DNA of 64,000 nt from Pseudoalteromonas ruthenica (GTDB taxonomy: Bacteria; Pseudomonadota; Gammaproteobacteria; Enterobacterales; Alteromonadaceae), in NCBI RefSeq assembly GCF_008808095.1, contig NZ_CP023396.1, positions 2,431,001 through 2,495,000 on the forward strand, in the 5' to 3' direction. The stretch's first letter is position 1; each line of letters begins with the position of its first letter. Under the pieces are notes generated by a model. That model was given only the letters and a program-made list of their open reading frames with translations, was not told where the DNA came from and searched no databases. Positions 7,656-18,189 of the stretch are shown piece after piece. The position numbers were made by a program, and so were the translations under genes.

Positions 7656-7826
7656 GCAAAGCGAGTGGCACATCATCAACAGGATGTCCTACAGGATGAG
7701 GACGCGCGGACTGTAGCAAATCAATATCGAGAAATAAACGCAAAGCGCGCGCAACAGCGCTTATTTAATCCTATATAAACCAAATAAAACTATTTCTTAT
7801 ACTCTTTTACAGGGTTTTAACTAAGT

Positions 7827-7855
7827 GCAGCTTGAGCACAAAGTACTCAAGCTGC
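7827..7855 (-). terminator. Hairpin after polA
   Basis: A 13-bp stem with one G-U pair and a TTT loop lies six bases past the polA stop codon. The following sequence has only a weak T run (ACTTAGTT), so termination efficiency is uncertain. Confidence 0.55.
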
Positions 7856-7861
7856 TTGATG

Positions 7862-10594
7862 CTAGTGTGCCTGCTGCCAATTATCTCCGCTATCCGCCTC
7901 GGCGATTAACGGCACATCTAAGCTAGCGGCTTTGGCCATAAGATTGCAGATTTCTTTGGTGTAGGCATCAACATGTTGCTCAGCGATTTCAAACACCAAC
8001 TCATCGTGTACCTGCATCAATAGTTTGACCGTGCCTTGTGGTTGTTGTTGCACCCATTGGTGTACGGTGATCATCGCTTTTTTGATAATATCCGCAGCAG
8101 TTCCCTGCATCGGTGCATTAATTGCGGCCCGCTCTGCGGCCTTACGCCGTGCTCCATTGCGAGCATTGATCTCCGGTAAATGTAAACGGCGACCAAATAG
8201 CGTTTCGACATAGCCTTTATCTGCGGCTCCTTCGCGAGTGCGTTCCATATATTCTAAAACGCCAGGGAAGCGTTCAAAGTATTTATCCATATAATGCTGG
8301 GCCTCATGGCGCGGAATATCGAGTTGCCGCGAGAGGCCAAATGCCGACATACCATAGATCAAACCAAAGTTAACGGCTTTGGCTTTACGGCGCATATCAC
8401 TGGTCACTTCCTCCAATGGCACAGAGAAAACCTCGCTGGCAGTGGCACTGTGCACATCTAAGCCGTCAGCGAAGGCGCTGAGCAGGCCCTTATCCTGTGA
8501 AAGATGAGCCATGATGCGCAGCTCTATCTGACTGTAATCGGCAGCGACAATTTTATAGCCAGAGGCGGCAACAAAGGCCTCACGGATGCGGCGACCTTCT
8601 TCTGAACGAATAGGAATATTCTGCAGGTTAGGATCGGTCGAGCTTAAACGTCCGGTGGCGGTCACCGCTTGATGATAAGAGGTGTGCACACGTTGAGTTT
8701 TCTCGTTCACCATCAGCGGTAACTTGTCGGTGTAAGTTGACTTCAGTTTAGCCAGCCCTCGGTGCTCAATAATGACTTTAGGCAGCGGATAATCATGCGC
8801 CAACTCTTGCAAGACTTCTTCTGCGGTTGAAGGAGCTCCCTTAGGAGTCTTTTTGATCACCGGCAGTTCTAGCTTCTCAAACAAAATCGCCTGTAGCTGT
8901 TTTGGCGAGCCTAGATTAAACTCCTCGCCAGCTATGTCGAAGGCTTCTTTTTCCAACTCCTGCAAACGCTCACCAAGGCGCTGCGAGTGCTTTGCTAGCA
9001 TCGTTGAATCAATGGCAACGCCAGTGCGTTCAATATCAGAGAGCACATTAACCAAAGGCAGTTCTATATCGCTAAACACGGTTTTTAAACTGCTATCCGC
9101 CTCAACCTTTGGCCACAAATGCTGGTGCAAACGCAGGGTAATATCAGCATCTTCGGCAGCATAAGGAGCGGCCTTTTCTAACTCAATCTGATTGAAGGTC
9201 AGCTGCTTTTTACCCTTGCCGGCAATATCCTCAAAGCTAATGGTTTTATGGCCCAGGTATTTCAGCGCGAGGGAATCCATGTCATGGCGAGTACCAACGC
9301 TATTAAACACATAGGACTCGAGCATGGTATCGAAGGCAATACCATTAAACTCGATACCAGCATTGGCTAGTACACTTTTATCGTATTTAAGGTTTTGTCC
9401 TACTTTCGCCTTGTTAGCGTCGGCCAAAATCGGTCCAATTTTTGCCAATACAAGGTCAAGAGGCAGTTGCTCCGGTGCTCCAGGATAGTCATGGGTAAGC
9501 GGCAAATAAGCGGCTTCTCCAACCGTCACAGCAAAGCTCATACCGACTAGCTGCGCTTCCATGTAGTTCACGCTTGTGGTTTCGGTATCAAAGGCAATGA
9601 GCTCAGCTTGATTAAGCTTATCCACCCAAGTATCCAGCTGCTGCTCGGTTAAAATCGTTTCGTAATGAGCATCGCGGGTTGGCACTTCTTGAGTATCGGT
9701 GGGGGCATCAAGATGGGTGTCGGTGTTGCTGCCTTTATCCAGCACTTCGGCCAACCAACGACGGAACTCACACTCACCATAGAGCTCAATCAGGACATCG
9801 GTATCAGGTTGCTGCAGTTTTAACTGCTCCAAATCGCTGTCGAGTTCAACATCAAGCTTGATCGTTGCTAATTCATAGCTCAGTGGCAGGTGCTCCACGG
9901 CATTGCGCAGCTTGTCACCTATTTTGCCCTTTACCTCATCGGCATGGGCAATCACTTCATCGAGAGAGCCGTACTTGTCGAGCCACTTAACTGCGGTTTT
10001 AGGACCACATCCCTCTACACCTGGGATATTGTCGACTTTATCACCCATCAAGGCTAAATAATCGATGATACGATCGGGCCCCACGCCGAACTTTTCTTTT
10101 ACACTATCGGGATCGGAAATACTGCCTGTCATGGTATTGATCAAGGTCACGTGTTCGTTGACCAACTGCGCCATATCTTTATCGCCTGTGGATATCAAAA
10201 CGTGACGCTGCTGCTCACTGGCAATACGTGCATAGGTGCCAATCACATCATCCGCTTCCACCCCTTCAATACTAATCAAAGGAAAACCCATCGCACGAAT
10301 AATATTATGCAACGGCTCTATCTGAGTACGTAAGTCATCCGGCATGGGTGGGCGATTAGCCTTGTACTCACTGTACATATCGTTGCGAAAGGTTTTCCCT
10401 TTGGCATCAAAAATCACCACCATGTGCGTAGGGTCATACTGCTTGACTAGGCTTTTCAGCATGTTGACTACGCCATAAATAGCCCCCGTAGCTTCCCCTT
10501 TAGAATTAGTTAGGTGTGGTGGCGCATGATATGCACGGAATAAATAAGAGGAACCATCAACGAGGATAAGCGGATTTTCTGCGATCTGCGCCAT
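7862..10594 (-). CDS. polA: DNA polymerase I
   Basis: The 910-residue enzyme fills gaps and removes RNA primers during replication and repair. It has three domains: a 5'-3' exonuclease (about residues 1-290, starting [18 protein letters not shown]), a proofreading 3'-5' exonuclease (about 330-510) whose FDTETT keeps the catalytic D-x-E, and a family A polymerase domain (about 520-910) with motif [12 protein letters not shown] and motif C QVHDELV. The proofreading site is therefore probably active. Length is close to E. coli PolA (928). The gene is followed by a hairpin and a candidate small RNA as in the E. coli polA-spf arrangement. A single DnaA-box-like TGTGGATAA lies upstream at 10716-10724. 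Confidence 0.98.
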   Translation of the reverse strand: MAQIAENPLILVDGSSYLFRAYHAPPHLTNSKGEATGAIYGVVNMLKSLVKQYDPTHMVVIFDAKGKTFRNDMYSEYKANRPPMPDDLRTQIEPLHNIIRAMGFPLISIEGVEADDVIGTYARIASEQQRHVLISTGDKDMAQLVNEHVTLINTMTGSISDPDSVKEKFGVGPDRIIDYLALMGDKVDNIPGVEGCGPKTAVKWLDKYGSLDEVIAHADEVKGKIGDKLRNAVEHLPLSYELATIKLDVELDSDLEQLKLQQPDTDVLIELYGECEFRRWLAEVLDKGSNTDTHLDAPTDTQEVPTRDAHYETILTEQQLDTWVDKLNQAELIAFDTETTSVNYMEAQLVGMSFAVTVGEAAYLPLTHDYPGAPEQLPLDLVLAKIGPILADANKAKVGQNLKYDKSVLANAGIEFNGIAFDTMLESYVFNSVGTRHDMDSLALKYLGHKTISFEDIAGKGKKQLTFNQIELEKAAPYAAEDADITLRLHQHLWPKVEADSSLKTVFSDIELPLVNVLSDIERTGVAIDSTMLAKHSQRLGERLQELEKEAFDIAGEEFNLGSPKQLQAILFEKLELPVIKKTPKGAPSTAEEVLQELAHDYPLPKVIIEHRGLAKLKSTYTDKLPLMVNEKTQRVHTSYHQAVTATGRLSSTDPNLQNIPIRSEEGRRIREAFVAASGYKIVAADYSQIELRIMAHLSQDKGLLSAFADGLDVHSATASEVFSVPLEEVTSDMRRKAKAVNFGLIYGMSAFGLSRQLDIPRHEAQHYMDKYFERFPGVLEYMERTREGAADKGYVETLFGRRLHLPEINARNGARRKAAERAAINAPMQGTAADIIKKAMITVHQWVQQQPQGTVKLLMQVHDELVFEIAEQHVDAYTKEICNLMAKAASLDVPLIAEADSGDNWQQAH

Positions 10595-10805
10595 TTTTCA
10601 ACACTCAAACATGTCAGTTTTTTAATAACGCAAGGATGCCATAAGGCGCTTAAGAAAACGAGTTGCAATTGCTGTTAAGCGCTGTAAATAGAGTAAAAGT
10701 AATGAACTAAAAACCTGTGGATAACTTTGTAGATAAAAACCATGACTTACCCTCCAGGTCCATTTTTCGAATCCAGATGGGTTTGTAACTCATTGTTTTA
10801 ATTAG

Positions 10806-10975
10806 AAAAAGAAAAGACTGCGTAATTCGGTTTTCTTTTTTATTTTATTTATCCGATGTGGAAAGTGGCTTTCTAAGGGGCGCTAAGAATGCGTGTACAA
10901 CGTCCTTTTCGATAACCAGCTACGCATTCTAGCATAAAGGATCAAAGATCCTAGTGATCCTTTATAACTTTTTTC
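10806..10975 (+). ncRNA. Hairpin-rich noncoding stretch ending in a terminator (candidate RNA or elbB leader)
   Basis: The 491-bp gap between divergent polA and elbB is not empty. In order on the plus strand it holds an AT-rich hairpin AAAAAGAAAA/TTTTCTTTTT with a T run (about 10808-10842), a GAAAG-TGG-CTTTC hairpin (10861-10873), a 9-bp inverted repeat AGAATGCGT/ACGCATTCT (10886-10930), and a strong terminator (10934-10975). No protein gene precedes them except a 19-codon frame (10742-10801) without a clear ribosome site. A small RNA or an attenuating leader for elbB would explain this. I recognise no known RNA family, and no promoter is assigned. Confidence 0.45.
10934..10975 (+). terminator. 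Intrinsic terminator between polA and elbB
   Basis: ATAAAGGATCA (10934-10944) and TGATCCTTTAT (10955-10965) form a perfect 11-bp stem with a 10-nt loop, followed by AACTTTTTT. The T run is only on the plus-strand side, so it acts on rightward transcripts although elbB starts 110 bp further on. Confidence 0.75.
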
Positions 10976-11085
10976 TCTTAGTGGCATGAGAGCTGAGCAT
11001 AAATCAGCGTTGACGGGAGCTACCTAGGATCGTTACCTTACTAGGGCAGAGAATATTATCTTTCATCTGATCAAGGAGCAAAACA

Positions 11086-11736
11086 ATGGCGAATGTGGCG
11101 ATAATTTTAAGTGGCTGTGGGGTCTTTGATGGCGCCGAAATTCATGAATCAGTACTGACTTTACTTTATCTTGAGCAAGCGGGCGCGCAGTATCAATGTT
11201 TTGCCCCCAATATAGACCAGCACCATGTGATTAATCACTTAACTGGGGAAGAGCAGCAGCAAACACGCAATGTATTGGAAGAAGCGGCGCGTATTGCCCG
11301 AGGGGAGATTCTGGATCTCAAAGAGCTTAATGTTAGCGACTACGACGCCCTTATTTTGCCCGGAGGCTTTGGCGCCGCAAAAAATTTATGCGACTTCGCT
11401 CTAAAAGGTGCCGATAGCTCATTAAATTCAGAGGTAGAGCGGGTCTGTAAAAGCTTTGCCGAACAAGGCAAGCCAGCGGCTTATTTGTGTATCGCGCCAG
11501 CAATGATTGCGCACATCTACCCACAAGGCACAAAAGCGACCATAGGTAACGACAACGATACTGCCTCAGCGATGAATGCACTTGGCGCCGAGCATGTGGA
11601 CTGTGCCGTTGATGACATCGTCGCTGATGAAAAAGCGAAGGTTGTTTCCACGCCTGCCTACATGCTTGCGGGCTCCGTCAAAGAAGCAGCCAGCGGTATC
11701 GAAAAAGCCGTGAATAAGCTGTTGAGCTGGGTTTAA
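11086..11736 (+). CDS. elbB: ElbB-type glyoxalase of the DJ-1/PfpI superfamily
   Basis: The 216-residue protein matches ElbB (also called isoprenoid biosynthesis protein with amidotransferase-like domain), a DJ-1/PfpI-fold enzyme with reported glyoxalase activity. The opening ILSGCGVFDGAEIHESVLTL, the central LILPGGFGAAKNLCDFA, and YLCIAPAMIA with the nucleophilic-elbow Cys are all as in the family. It is cytoplasmic and its physiological role is not settled. A GGAGCA ribosome site precedes the ATG. It lies behind the hairpin-rich stretch and may be controlled by it. Confidence 0.93.
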   Translation: MANVAIILSGCGVFDGAEIHESVLTLLYLEQAGAQYQCFAPNIDQHHVINHLTGEEQQQTRNVLEEAARIARGEILDLKELNVSDYDALILPGGFGAAKNLCDFALKGADSSLNSEVERVCKSFAEQGKPAAYLCIAPAMIAHIYPQGTKATIGNDNDTASAMNALGAEHVDCAVDDIVADEKAKVVSTPAYMLAGSVKEAASGIEKAVNKLLSWV

Positions 11737-11902
11737 CGCGATGTGCAACGGCGACAATATTTTGCGCTAGCGCATAAAATGGCTACTTTTTAACGCATTA
11801 ATGAAATCTAGGCATTTTATAAATCGCTCGCTGCGGTTATAATTTGCCGATATTTCGTCACCAGGTCGTATAGACCGTTAGCACCCGAATGAGCAAAGAA
11901 AC

Positions 11903-12295
11903 ATGAAGAAACTATCAGCTGCACTGTTACTGTTATCCACTGCTGTTTACGCGCAACCTTACGACAACTCACTCACCGAGGAAGCTATCAAAAAGCGCCT
12001 GCAACCTGTTGGTGATGTTTACCTTGCCGGTGAAACTGCTGCTGCCGATGCGGCGCCAAGCGGCCCTCGCAGTGGTGAACAAGTATATCAAGCGGCCTGT
12101 TTCGCATGTCATGGTTCAGGTGCACTCGGCGCTCCAAAAACAGCAGCTGACTGGGAACCTCGCCTAGCAAAAGGCATGGATACATTGCTTGATCACGCGA
12201 TCAATGGTTTCAATGCAATGCCTCCGCGCGGTACTTGTATGGATTGTTCGGATGAGGAAATCCAAGCTGCTATCGACTTTATGGTTAAGCAGTAA
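11903..12295 (+). CDS. Cytochrome c5, monoheme periplasmic carrier
   Basis: The 130-residue product has a signal peptide ending near VYA-QPYDN (residue 17), a linker rich in Ala and Glu, and one class I cytochrome c domain with a CFACH haem site near residue 70. Two further cysteines in GTCMDCSDEE near the C-terminus are characteristic of the cytochrome c5 family. Such proteins pass electrons to cbb3 oxidase or to anaerobic reductases. A good -10 box, TATAAT, lies at 11838-11843, and a strong terminator follows at 12321. Confidence 0.93.
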   Translation: MKKLSAALLLLSTAVYAQPYDNSLTEEAIKKRLQPVGDVYLAGETAAADAAPSGPRSGEQVYQAACFACHGSGALGAPKTAADWEPRLAKGMDTLLDHAINGFNAMPPRGTCMDCSDEEIQAAIDFMVKQ

Positions 12296-12320
12296 CAACG
12301 ACTTGTTAAAGAGTTAAAAA

Positions 12321-12343
12321 GGGAGGCAATGGCCTCCCTTTTT
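12321..12343 (+). terminator. Intrinsic terminator after cytochrome c5
   Basis: GGGAGGC-AATG-GCCTCCC flanked by AAAA and TTTTT, 26 bp after the stop codon. The flanking A and T runs extend the stem and could let it work in both directions. Confidence 0.92.
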
Positions 12344-12429
12344 CGTTCCTAGTATAGAGGTCGATACTCCTTGACCTGAACCAAAAAAGATGGAATATTT
12401 GGCGGTTAATAAATAAACAAAAATAACAA

Positions 12430-14994
12430 ATGGCACGTTCAGTGGATGAGTGGTCCCCGCAGGAGTTCAATAAGCTCCAGAAAAAGAATAAACGCCTGAA
12501 GGCGTTGCTGCAAAAATACAAGCAGCAACACCACCTCCAACATGCCCTTATTTTACTGTCAGAACAAGCCAGTACCATTCCTGAGCTGTGCTCTTTCTAC
12601 CCTGCAATTCAACGTCTGCTAGCCGATTACGTACCGAGTAAAAATTTTTATGTGGTCCTGCGTAACCCAGATACAGGACTACTTGAGCTCTCCTACTTCG
12701 TTGATCAGAAAGACGGAATACAAACCCCCTTAGTCACCGATCAGCATTTTGAGCAAGGTGTGACTGGCTACGTATTTCGTTCACGGGCAACCGCCTATTT
12801 CACTCGTGAAACCATGACCGCAGCGCAGCAACAAGGCAAGTTCAAAATTTTAGGGGCGCAAGCCGAACATTGGCTTGGTGTGCCTATTTATCAAGATACT
12901 GATGTGATTGGTGTCATGGTGTCGCAAAGCTATGATGCTAAACAAGGCTATAGCCAAGAGCAAATTGAGCTATTTGAGGTCATCGCGCTGTACCTAGCAA
13001 CGGCCATTGAGCGGGTAAAAAAGCGCGAATTACTTGAAAGCCAAGTAAAGCAACGTACTCAAGCATTAACGCTTAGCAACCAAGCGCTTAATGACGAAAT
13101 TAGCCAACGTAAAAAAGCTTTAGAACGACAGCAAACGTTATTCCAAATATCGGAACTGGCGAGCCAGTCGATCAATATTGATGATGTCTACTACCATGTT
13201 CACCAGATCATGAAGTCCATCACCTATGCGGAAAACCTTTATATTGCGCTGTATGATAAAGACAATAATTGGCTTACCTTCCCTTACGCCGTCGATGAGT
13301 GCAGCGAAGACTTTGGTCCGCGACCCTTTGCAAAAGGCTTTAGTGAGTTAGTACTAACATCTAAGCAGTGCCAATTAATAGATAGGGCTCGCAGCGAGCA
13401 GTTGATTGCCGAGGGCATCATTGAGCGCCAAGGTAAATTAGACCCGAGCTGTCGCTGTACTAGCTGGCTAGGAGCTCCCCTAAAAACAGCGCAAGGAGTG
13501 ATTGGACTCATTGTTTGCCAGGCATACAACAACAAGTATGACTTCGTGCAAGAGGATGTTGAGCTCATCGCTTACGTCTCCAACCAAATTGCCAACGTGC
13601 TGCAAAACCATTTATCGCAGCAAGCGCTGCGACAGAGTCACCAAGAATTAGAGTTACGTGTGGCTGAAAAAACGCGGGAGCTACGTCAAGCCAACTTACA
13701 TTTACAACTACAAATTGACGAGCGCCGTAAAATAGAGCAACAGCTTTATCATGATGCCCATCATGACTCACTAACAGGGTTACCCAACCGCAGTTTGTTC
13801 TTATCTCAGCTTGAGCGCACATTGGGGCAATATCAGCGCTTTCCTGAAAAAGACTTTGCCGTATTGTTCATCGACCTGGATAAGTTTAAAGATATCAATG
13901 ATAAGCTGGGTCATCAGTGTGGCGACCAATTCCTCATTGAAGTGGCGGATAAGCTTAAGCAATGTATTCGCGATCATGATTTGATCGCCCGCCTTGGTGG
14001 CGACGAATTTGTTATTCTGCTCACCCAACTCAACGAGCGTCAACAAGCCGAGGATGTTGCCAAGCGCATTATTGCAGTGATGCAGCAACCCTTCTGCAAC
14101 CAAGGGATTTGTATTCAAAGCGGTGCCAGTATTGGCATTACTTACAGTAAACGCGACTACAGCCATACCGATGAAATCATTCGTGATGCCGATGCCGCCA
14201 TGTATTATGCCAAACAAACTGGCAAAGGCCGCTTTGAGTTTTATCACCCGCTGCTAGGCTATGGCAACGATCAGCAAGAGCCACATCAACGTCATCATCT
14301 AATGGATTTACACACCCATTTTCGTGCTAGCGACATCGTAAACTTCGACCAGCAGCAACCTCACGCGCAATTACTTGATGCTTATGGCGAGCACCCAGTG
14401 CTCGGGAGTACCAGTTTTGAACAACTTAAGCGTTTTGCCAGTGATAATTACGAGCTCGCTAAGGTAGAGCTCAAACTGCTCAAATATGGCTTTAATCAAC
14501 ACCAGAGCGACATTATGAGTTTACTCAATTGCTCAAGTTTGTTGCTGGATGATAAACACTTTGAGGGGCTTAGTCATTGGGTCGGTCAACTGACGAATAA
14601 AGATAAACTCTGCCTGTTGTTCAGTGAAGCCGAGCTGCGCTTTTGTAGCGCTAACCAAATGAAAAATTTAGACAAGCTCTACCAGCAGGGATTGCATATT
14701 GGGCTCAATGAGTTTGGTAAAGATCGCTGCGAGTTAAGCTTACTGACCCAGCTGCCCTACTTCTGTGTATTACTCAATGCCACCTTTAGCCGTCGAGTAT
14801 TACAGGACCCACGTTACGATCATATGCTGCAAGGCGTGTTGGCAGTCACACAACTAAATGACTGCATGGTGATCGCTAAAGGGCCCTGTATTCTTAATTA
14901 TCGCTCGCTGCTTGAGCATCACGGTGTACACCACTTTATTGGTCAGCAACACGCCATTGCCGAGCAACAACCACTGCACGCTATTCCTTCTTAA
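12430..14994 (+). CDS. GAF-GAF-GGDEF diguanylate cyclase with degenerate EAL domain
   Basis: The 854-residue protein has no signal peptide or membrane helix. Domains in order: an N-terminal coiled coil (about 10-35), a GAF domain (about 45-190), a coiled coil (about 200-235), a second GAF domain (about 240-395), another coiled coil (395-440), and a GGDEF domain (about 450-620). The cyclase signature LGGDEF is intact (near residue 523) and is preceded by the RDHD inhibitory site, so it probably makes cyclic di-GMP with product inhibition. The last 200 residues resemble an EAL domain, but [13 protein letters not shown] replaces the DDFG motif and the EAL and lysine motifs are missing, so that part is unlikely to degrade cyclic di-GMP. 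No good ribosome site precedes the ATG. Its end overlaps rep by 14 bp. Confidence 0.92.
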   Translation: MARSVDEWSPQEFNKLQKKNKRLKALLQKYKQQHHLQHALILLSEQASTIPELCSFYPAIQRLLADYVPSKNFYVVLRNPDTGLLELSYFVDQKDGIQTPLVTDQHFEQGVTGYVFRSRATAYFTRETMTAAQQQGKFKILGAQAEHWLGVPIYQDTDVIGVMVSQSYDAKQGYSQEQIELFEVIALYLATAIERVKKRELLESQVKQRTQALTLSNQALNDEISQRKKALERQQTLFQISELASQSINIDDVYYHVHQIMKSITYAENLYIALYDKDNNWLTFPYAVDECSEDFGPRPFAKGFSELVLTSKQCQLIDRARSEQLIAEGIIERQGKLDPSCRCTSWLGAPLKTAQGVIGLIVCQAYNNKYDFVQEDVELIAYVSNQIANVLQNHLSQQALRQSHQELELRVAEKTRELRQANLHLQLQIDERRKIEQQLYHDAHHDSLTGLPNRSLFLSQLERTLGQYQRFPEKDFAVLFIDLDKFKDINDKLGHQCGDQFLIEVADKLKQCIRDHDLIARLGGDEFVILLTQLNERQQAEDVAKRIIAVMQQPFCNQGICIQSGASIGITYSKRDYSHTDEIIRDADAAMYYAKQTGKGRFEFYHPLLGYGNDQQEPHQRHHLMDLHTHFRASDIVNFDQQQPHAQLLDAYGEHPVLGSTSFEQLKRFASDNYELAKVELKLLKYGFNQHQSDIMSLLNCSSLLLDDKHFEGLSHWVGQLTNKDKLCLLFSEAELRFCSANQMKNLDKLYQQGLHIGLNEFGKDRCELSLLTQLPYFCVLLNATFSRRVLQDPRYDHMLQGVLAVTQLNDCMVIAKGPCILNYRSLLEHHGVHHFIGQQHAIAEQQPLHAIPS

Positions 14995-16996
14995 GCATGG
15001 CCCTTAAATTAGCCACTCGGGCCTGCCCTTGCTCCATGCGTTGTTGCTGATTTTGTGGTGCTTTTCGTGCTTCGAAAGCCAGATCTTGCTGCGGGAGTTC
15101 CTCCACAAAACGGCTAATTTCTGGGGTTATGGTTTCACCAAATTGACGACGGCTTTTGGCATACGTCATCACTAACTCTTGTTGCGCTCGGGTGATCCCC
15201 ACATAGGCCAAGCGACGCTCCTCTTCAACATTGTCCTCGTCAATACTGGTCTGGTGTGGCAAGAGTCCCTCTTCCATACCGACCATAAATACATAAGGGT
15301 ACTCCAAGCCCTTAGAGGCATGCAGTGTCAGTAGTTGCACCGCATCACCGTCATCTTCCTCTTCATTACGCTCCATCATATCGCGCAGGGTGAGCTTCAT
15401 CACTACCTCTGGTAGGGTGAGGGCTGGATTGTCAGCATCACCAGTGAGCATGTCGGTGATCCAACGATATAACTCAGAGACATTCTTCATGCGCATCTCA
15501 GCGGCTTTAGCGCTAGTCGAAGTCTCATATAAATAGGCTTCATAATTAATTTGTCGCACTAAATCTTTCACCGCCTCAAGGGTGTCACTACGTTGGCAGT
15601 TATCGGCTAACTCCACGACCCACCGAGCAAACCCCATTAACGCGTTAAAACCTCGCCCTTGTAAACGCTGTGCAAGCTCGGGCTCAAAACATGCGGCAAA
15701 TAAGCTAATGTGCTTGTCATTCGCCAACGAACCCAGCTTCTCCAAGGTCATAGGGCCAATTTCACGCTTGGGAGTGTTTACGATGCGTAAAAACGCATTA
15801 TCGTCATCTTGGTTTACCAGCAATCGCAGGTAAGCCATCATGTCCTTGATCTCAGCACGCGCAAAGAAGGACATTCCACCACTGATTTTATAGGGTATAC
15901 GGTTACTCATCAGCGCCTTTTCAAACACCCGCGCTTGGTGATTACCGCGATATAGAATAGCGTAGTCACGGTAGCTTGTGCGCTTGGTAAACTTATGAGA
16001 AATAATCTCTGCTACCACACGTTCGGCTTCGTGCTCCTCATCGCGAGTACCAATGACTTTAATCTGATCACCAAAGCCCAGCTCACTAAACAGTTTTTTA
16101 TCAAAAACATGCGGATTATTGGCAATGAGAATATTAGCCGCTTTAAGAATGCGTCCAGCACTACGGTAATTTTGCTCTAGTTTGATAAGACGCAGATGCG
16201 GGTAGTCTTTACTCAATTGTACGAGGTTTTGTGGCTTTGCCCCGCGCCACGAATAAATAGATTGATCATCATCACCTACGACAGTAAAGCGCGCCCGCTG
16301 CCCGACCAATAGCTTAACCAATTGGTATTGGCTGGTATTGGTATCTTGATATTCATCCACCAGCATATAACGAAAGCGATTTTGCCAACGCTCACGTACC
16401 TCGGCATGACTATTAAGCAATAACGTCGGGATCATAATCAGATCGTCAAAGTCGAGCGCATTGTAAGCACGCAACTGGGTTTGATAGCGGGCATAAAGTT
16501 GTGCAAAAAGGGCTTTTTGCTGCTCTCGAGCAGCCGCAATTGCCTGTTGTGGCAAGATCAGCTCGTTTTTCCAGTCGCTGATTTGCATTTTCAACAACTT
16601 AAGTAAGTCTTTGTCACCATCGAGCTCGTCTGCGGTCAGCTCGTTGAGAAGCTGATTCGTATCTTGGTCGTCAAAGAGTGAAAAGCCGGCTTTGAAACCT
16701 AAGGTTTTCAACTCTTTTTTAATTATCTCTAAGCCGAGGGTATGAAAGGTGGATACCCACAACCCTTTGGCCTCTTGCTTACCTAAAGTTTGCGCAACGC
16801 GCTCACGCATTTCCTTGGCAGCCTTGTTGGTGAAGGTAACCGCCGCGATGTTACGGGCCCGGTACTCACACTGCTGAACCAAATAAGCTATCTTATTAGT
16901 GATCACGCGGGTTTTACCAGAGCCCGCACCAGCGAGGACGAGACAAGGCCCGCTAATGTATTTCACTGCTTCGTTTTGTTGAGGGTTGAGCTTCAT
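14981..16996 (-). CDS. rep: ATP-dependent DNA helicase Rep
   Basis: Rep is a superfamily 1A 3'-5' helicase that helps replication forks pass protein barriers. The 671-residue product starts with the Q-motif region [11 protein letters not shown], followed by Walker A AGAGSGKT (near residue 22-29), motif Ia FTNKAA, the DEYQDTN Walker B region, [14 protein letters not shown], and the late [12 protein letters not shown] and GITRAQ motifs. The length fits Rep (673 in E. coli) rather than UvrD (720). Its 3' end overlaps the convergent GGDEF gene. Confidence 0.96.
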   Translation of the reverse strand: MKLNPQQNEAVKYISGPCLVLAGAGSGKTRVITNKIAYLVQQCEYRARNIAAVTFTNKAAKEMRERVAQTLGKQEAKGLWVSTFHTLGLEIIKKELKTLGFKAGFSLFDDQDTNQLLNELTADELDGDKDLLKLLKMQISDWKNELILPQQAIAAAREQQKALFAQLYARYQTQLRAYNALDFDDLIMIPTLLLNSHAEVRERWQNRFRYMLVDEYQDTNTSQYQLVKLLVGQRARFTVVGDDDQSIYSWRGAKPQNLVQLSKDYPHLRLIKLEQNYRSAGRILKAANILIANNPHVFDKKLFSELGFGDQIKVIGTRDEEHEAERVVAEIISHKFTKRTSYRDYAILYRGNHQARVFEKALMSNRIPYKISGGMSFFARAEIKDMMAYLRLLVNQDDDNAFLRIVNTPKREIGPMTLEKLGSLANDKHISLFAACFEPELAQRLQGRGFNALMGFARWVVELADNCQRSDTLEAVKDLVRQINYEAYLYETSTSAKAAEMRMKNVSELYRWITDMLTGDADNPALTLPEVVMKLTLRDMMERNEEEDDGDAVQLLTLHASKGLEYPYVFMVGMEEGLLPHQTSIDEDNVEEERRLAYVGITRAQQELVMTYAKSRRQFGETITPEISRFVEELPQQDLAFEARKAPQNQQQRMEQGQARVANLRAMLKKE

Positions 16997-17219
16997 AAAA
17001 CCTAATCTGAGTATCCGTGGGCTACGTATTTTATCTTATTAGCGAAAGTGATACAGCCGCGATATCAGGGCCGTGAGAAATAAATAAGTATGCACTAACG
17101 CAAACTGTATTGTGACTTGGGTTAGATACAGCGTATATAAACGCTGCCCTAAGGCAAACAAGTTGTTATTTGTGCTTGAGGTTAGTTACACTTAAGTATG
17201 TGAGAAAAGGAGCTGTGCA

Positions 17220-17492
17220 ATGATAAACCCTGCAAAAATTGAAGAAATTGCTCGCCAGATTGGCAGTAACATGCCTAAAGGCATGCGCGATATGGCCGAA
17301 AACTTTGAAAGTAAGACTAAACAAGTACTGCAAAATAAACTCTCAGAGATGGACTTCGTGAGCCGCGAAGAGTTCGATATTCAAAGCCAAGTGCTAGTAA
17401 GAACACGTGAAAAGCTGACGGCGCTAGAGCAAAAAGTGGCGCTTTTAGAAGCGCAAATTCAGGGTAACCAAGAAAACCAAGACGAAGGTTAA
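17220..17492 (+). CDS. ubiK: Ubiquinone biosynthesis accessory factor UbiK
   Basis: The 90-residue protein matches UbiK (formerly YqiC), a small accessory factor that supports the Ubi metabolon together with UbiJ. The MINPAKIEEIARQI opening, the central amphipathic stretch, SEMDFVSREEFDIQ, and a C-terminal coiled coil (VLVRTREKLTALEQKVALLEAQ region) are all typical. An AAAAGGAG ribosome site lies ahead of the ATG. It is a single-gene unit between divergent rep and convergent carbonic anhydrase. Confidence 0.92.
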   Translation: MINPAKIEEIARQIGSNMPKGMRDMAENFESKTKQVLQNKLSEMDFVSREEFDIQSQVLVRTREKLTALEQKVALLEAQIQGNQENQDEG

Positions 17493-17523
17493 TTCGAGGC
17501 TAGATTGGCTGCCCAACTATTCG

Positions 17524-18189
17524 TTATTGCGCATTAGCTCTCACGCGCAATGCAACGTTGTGCAGCGCCTCTTTGTAGCTGCTGTGTAGCTCTTGATGAC
17601 AGCGAACCACGGCATCGAGGTCATGTAAACGGCCGTTTTCAAGCCCATACACCCAACCATGCACCGTCAACGGCTGCTCTCTAGCCCATGCATCTTGTAC
17701 TATGTTGGTACGGCAAACATTACGTACTTGTTCAATCACATTAAGCTCAATTAATCGAGCCAGACGCTGAGCCTCGGGTGCGCTATTTAACAGTGATAAA
17801 TGCTGTGCTTTAACGTCATCAACATGGCGTAACCAATTATCAATCAGTCCCAGCTTGGCCTCATCGAGCACTGCCTTAACGCCGCCACAGCCATAATGAC
17901 CCACCACCATAATATGCTGAACTTTCAAAACTTCTACTGCATATTGCATCACCGACAAACAGTTATGATCAGTGTGCACCACAACATTGGCGACGTTGCG
18001 ATGAACAAATAACTCGCCGGGCATAAGGTCTACTATTTGGTTTGCAGGGACGCGAGAATCTGAACAACCAATCCACAAATATTTAGGGCTTTGCTGCTGC
18101 GATAACTTTTGAAAAAATTCCGGGTCATGGTCCGTAGTTCGTTCAGCCCATTGCCTATTACTTTCAAAAAGGTGACCTAGATTCTTCAT
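17524..18189 (-). CDS. can: Beta-class carbonic anhydrase
   Basis: The 221-residue enzyme interconverts CO2 and bicarbonate in the cytoplasm, supplying bicarbonate for carboxylations. Zinc ligands are at the positions known from E. coli Can: Cys42 and Asp44 in CSDSR, His98 and Cys101 in GHYGCGG. The PGELFVHRNVANVV segment is also family-typical. Its ATG overlaps the TGA of the upstream methyltransferase gene by four bases, so the two are coupled. Confidence 0.96.
   Translation of the reverse strand: MKNLGHLFESNRQWAERTTDHDPEFFQKLSQQQSPKYLWIGCSDSRVPANQIVDLMPGELFVHRNVANVVVHTDHNCLSVMQYAVEVLKVQHIMVVGHYGCGGVKAVLDEAKLGLIDNWLRHVDDVKAQHLSLLNSAPEAQRLARLIELNVIEQVRNVCRTNIVQDAWAREQPLTVHGWVYGLENGRLHDLDAVVRCHQELHSSYKEALHNVALRVRANAQ

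Noticed and set aside
7510..7743. Minus-strand 77-codon frame downstream of polA
   Set aside because: It crosses the intrinsic terminator at 7584-7614 and has no conserved pattern; an RNA gene explains the region better.
10716..10724. DnaA-box-like TGTGGATAA upstream of polA
   Set aside because: A single 9-mer match is expected by chance about once per 130 kb; no cluster of boxes or AT-rich unwinding region suggests an origin.
10756..10800. Possible tRNA because of TTCGAATCC
   Set aside because: The T-loop-like sequence has no matching acceptor, D or anticodon arms around it.
12306..12578. Minus-strand 90-codon frame over the start of the GGDEF gene
   Set aside because: It crosses the cytochrome c5 terminator and is a shadow of the GGDEF coding sequence.
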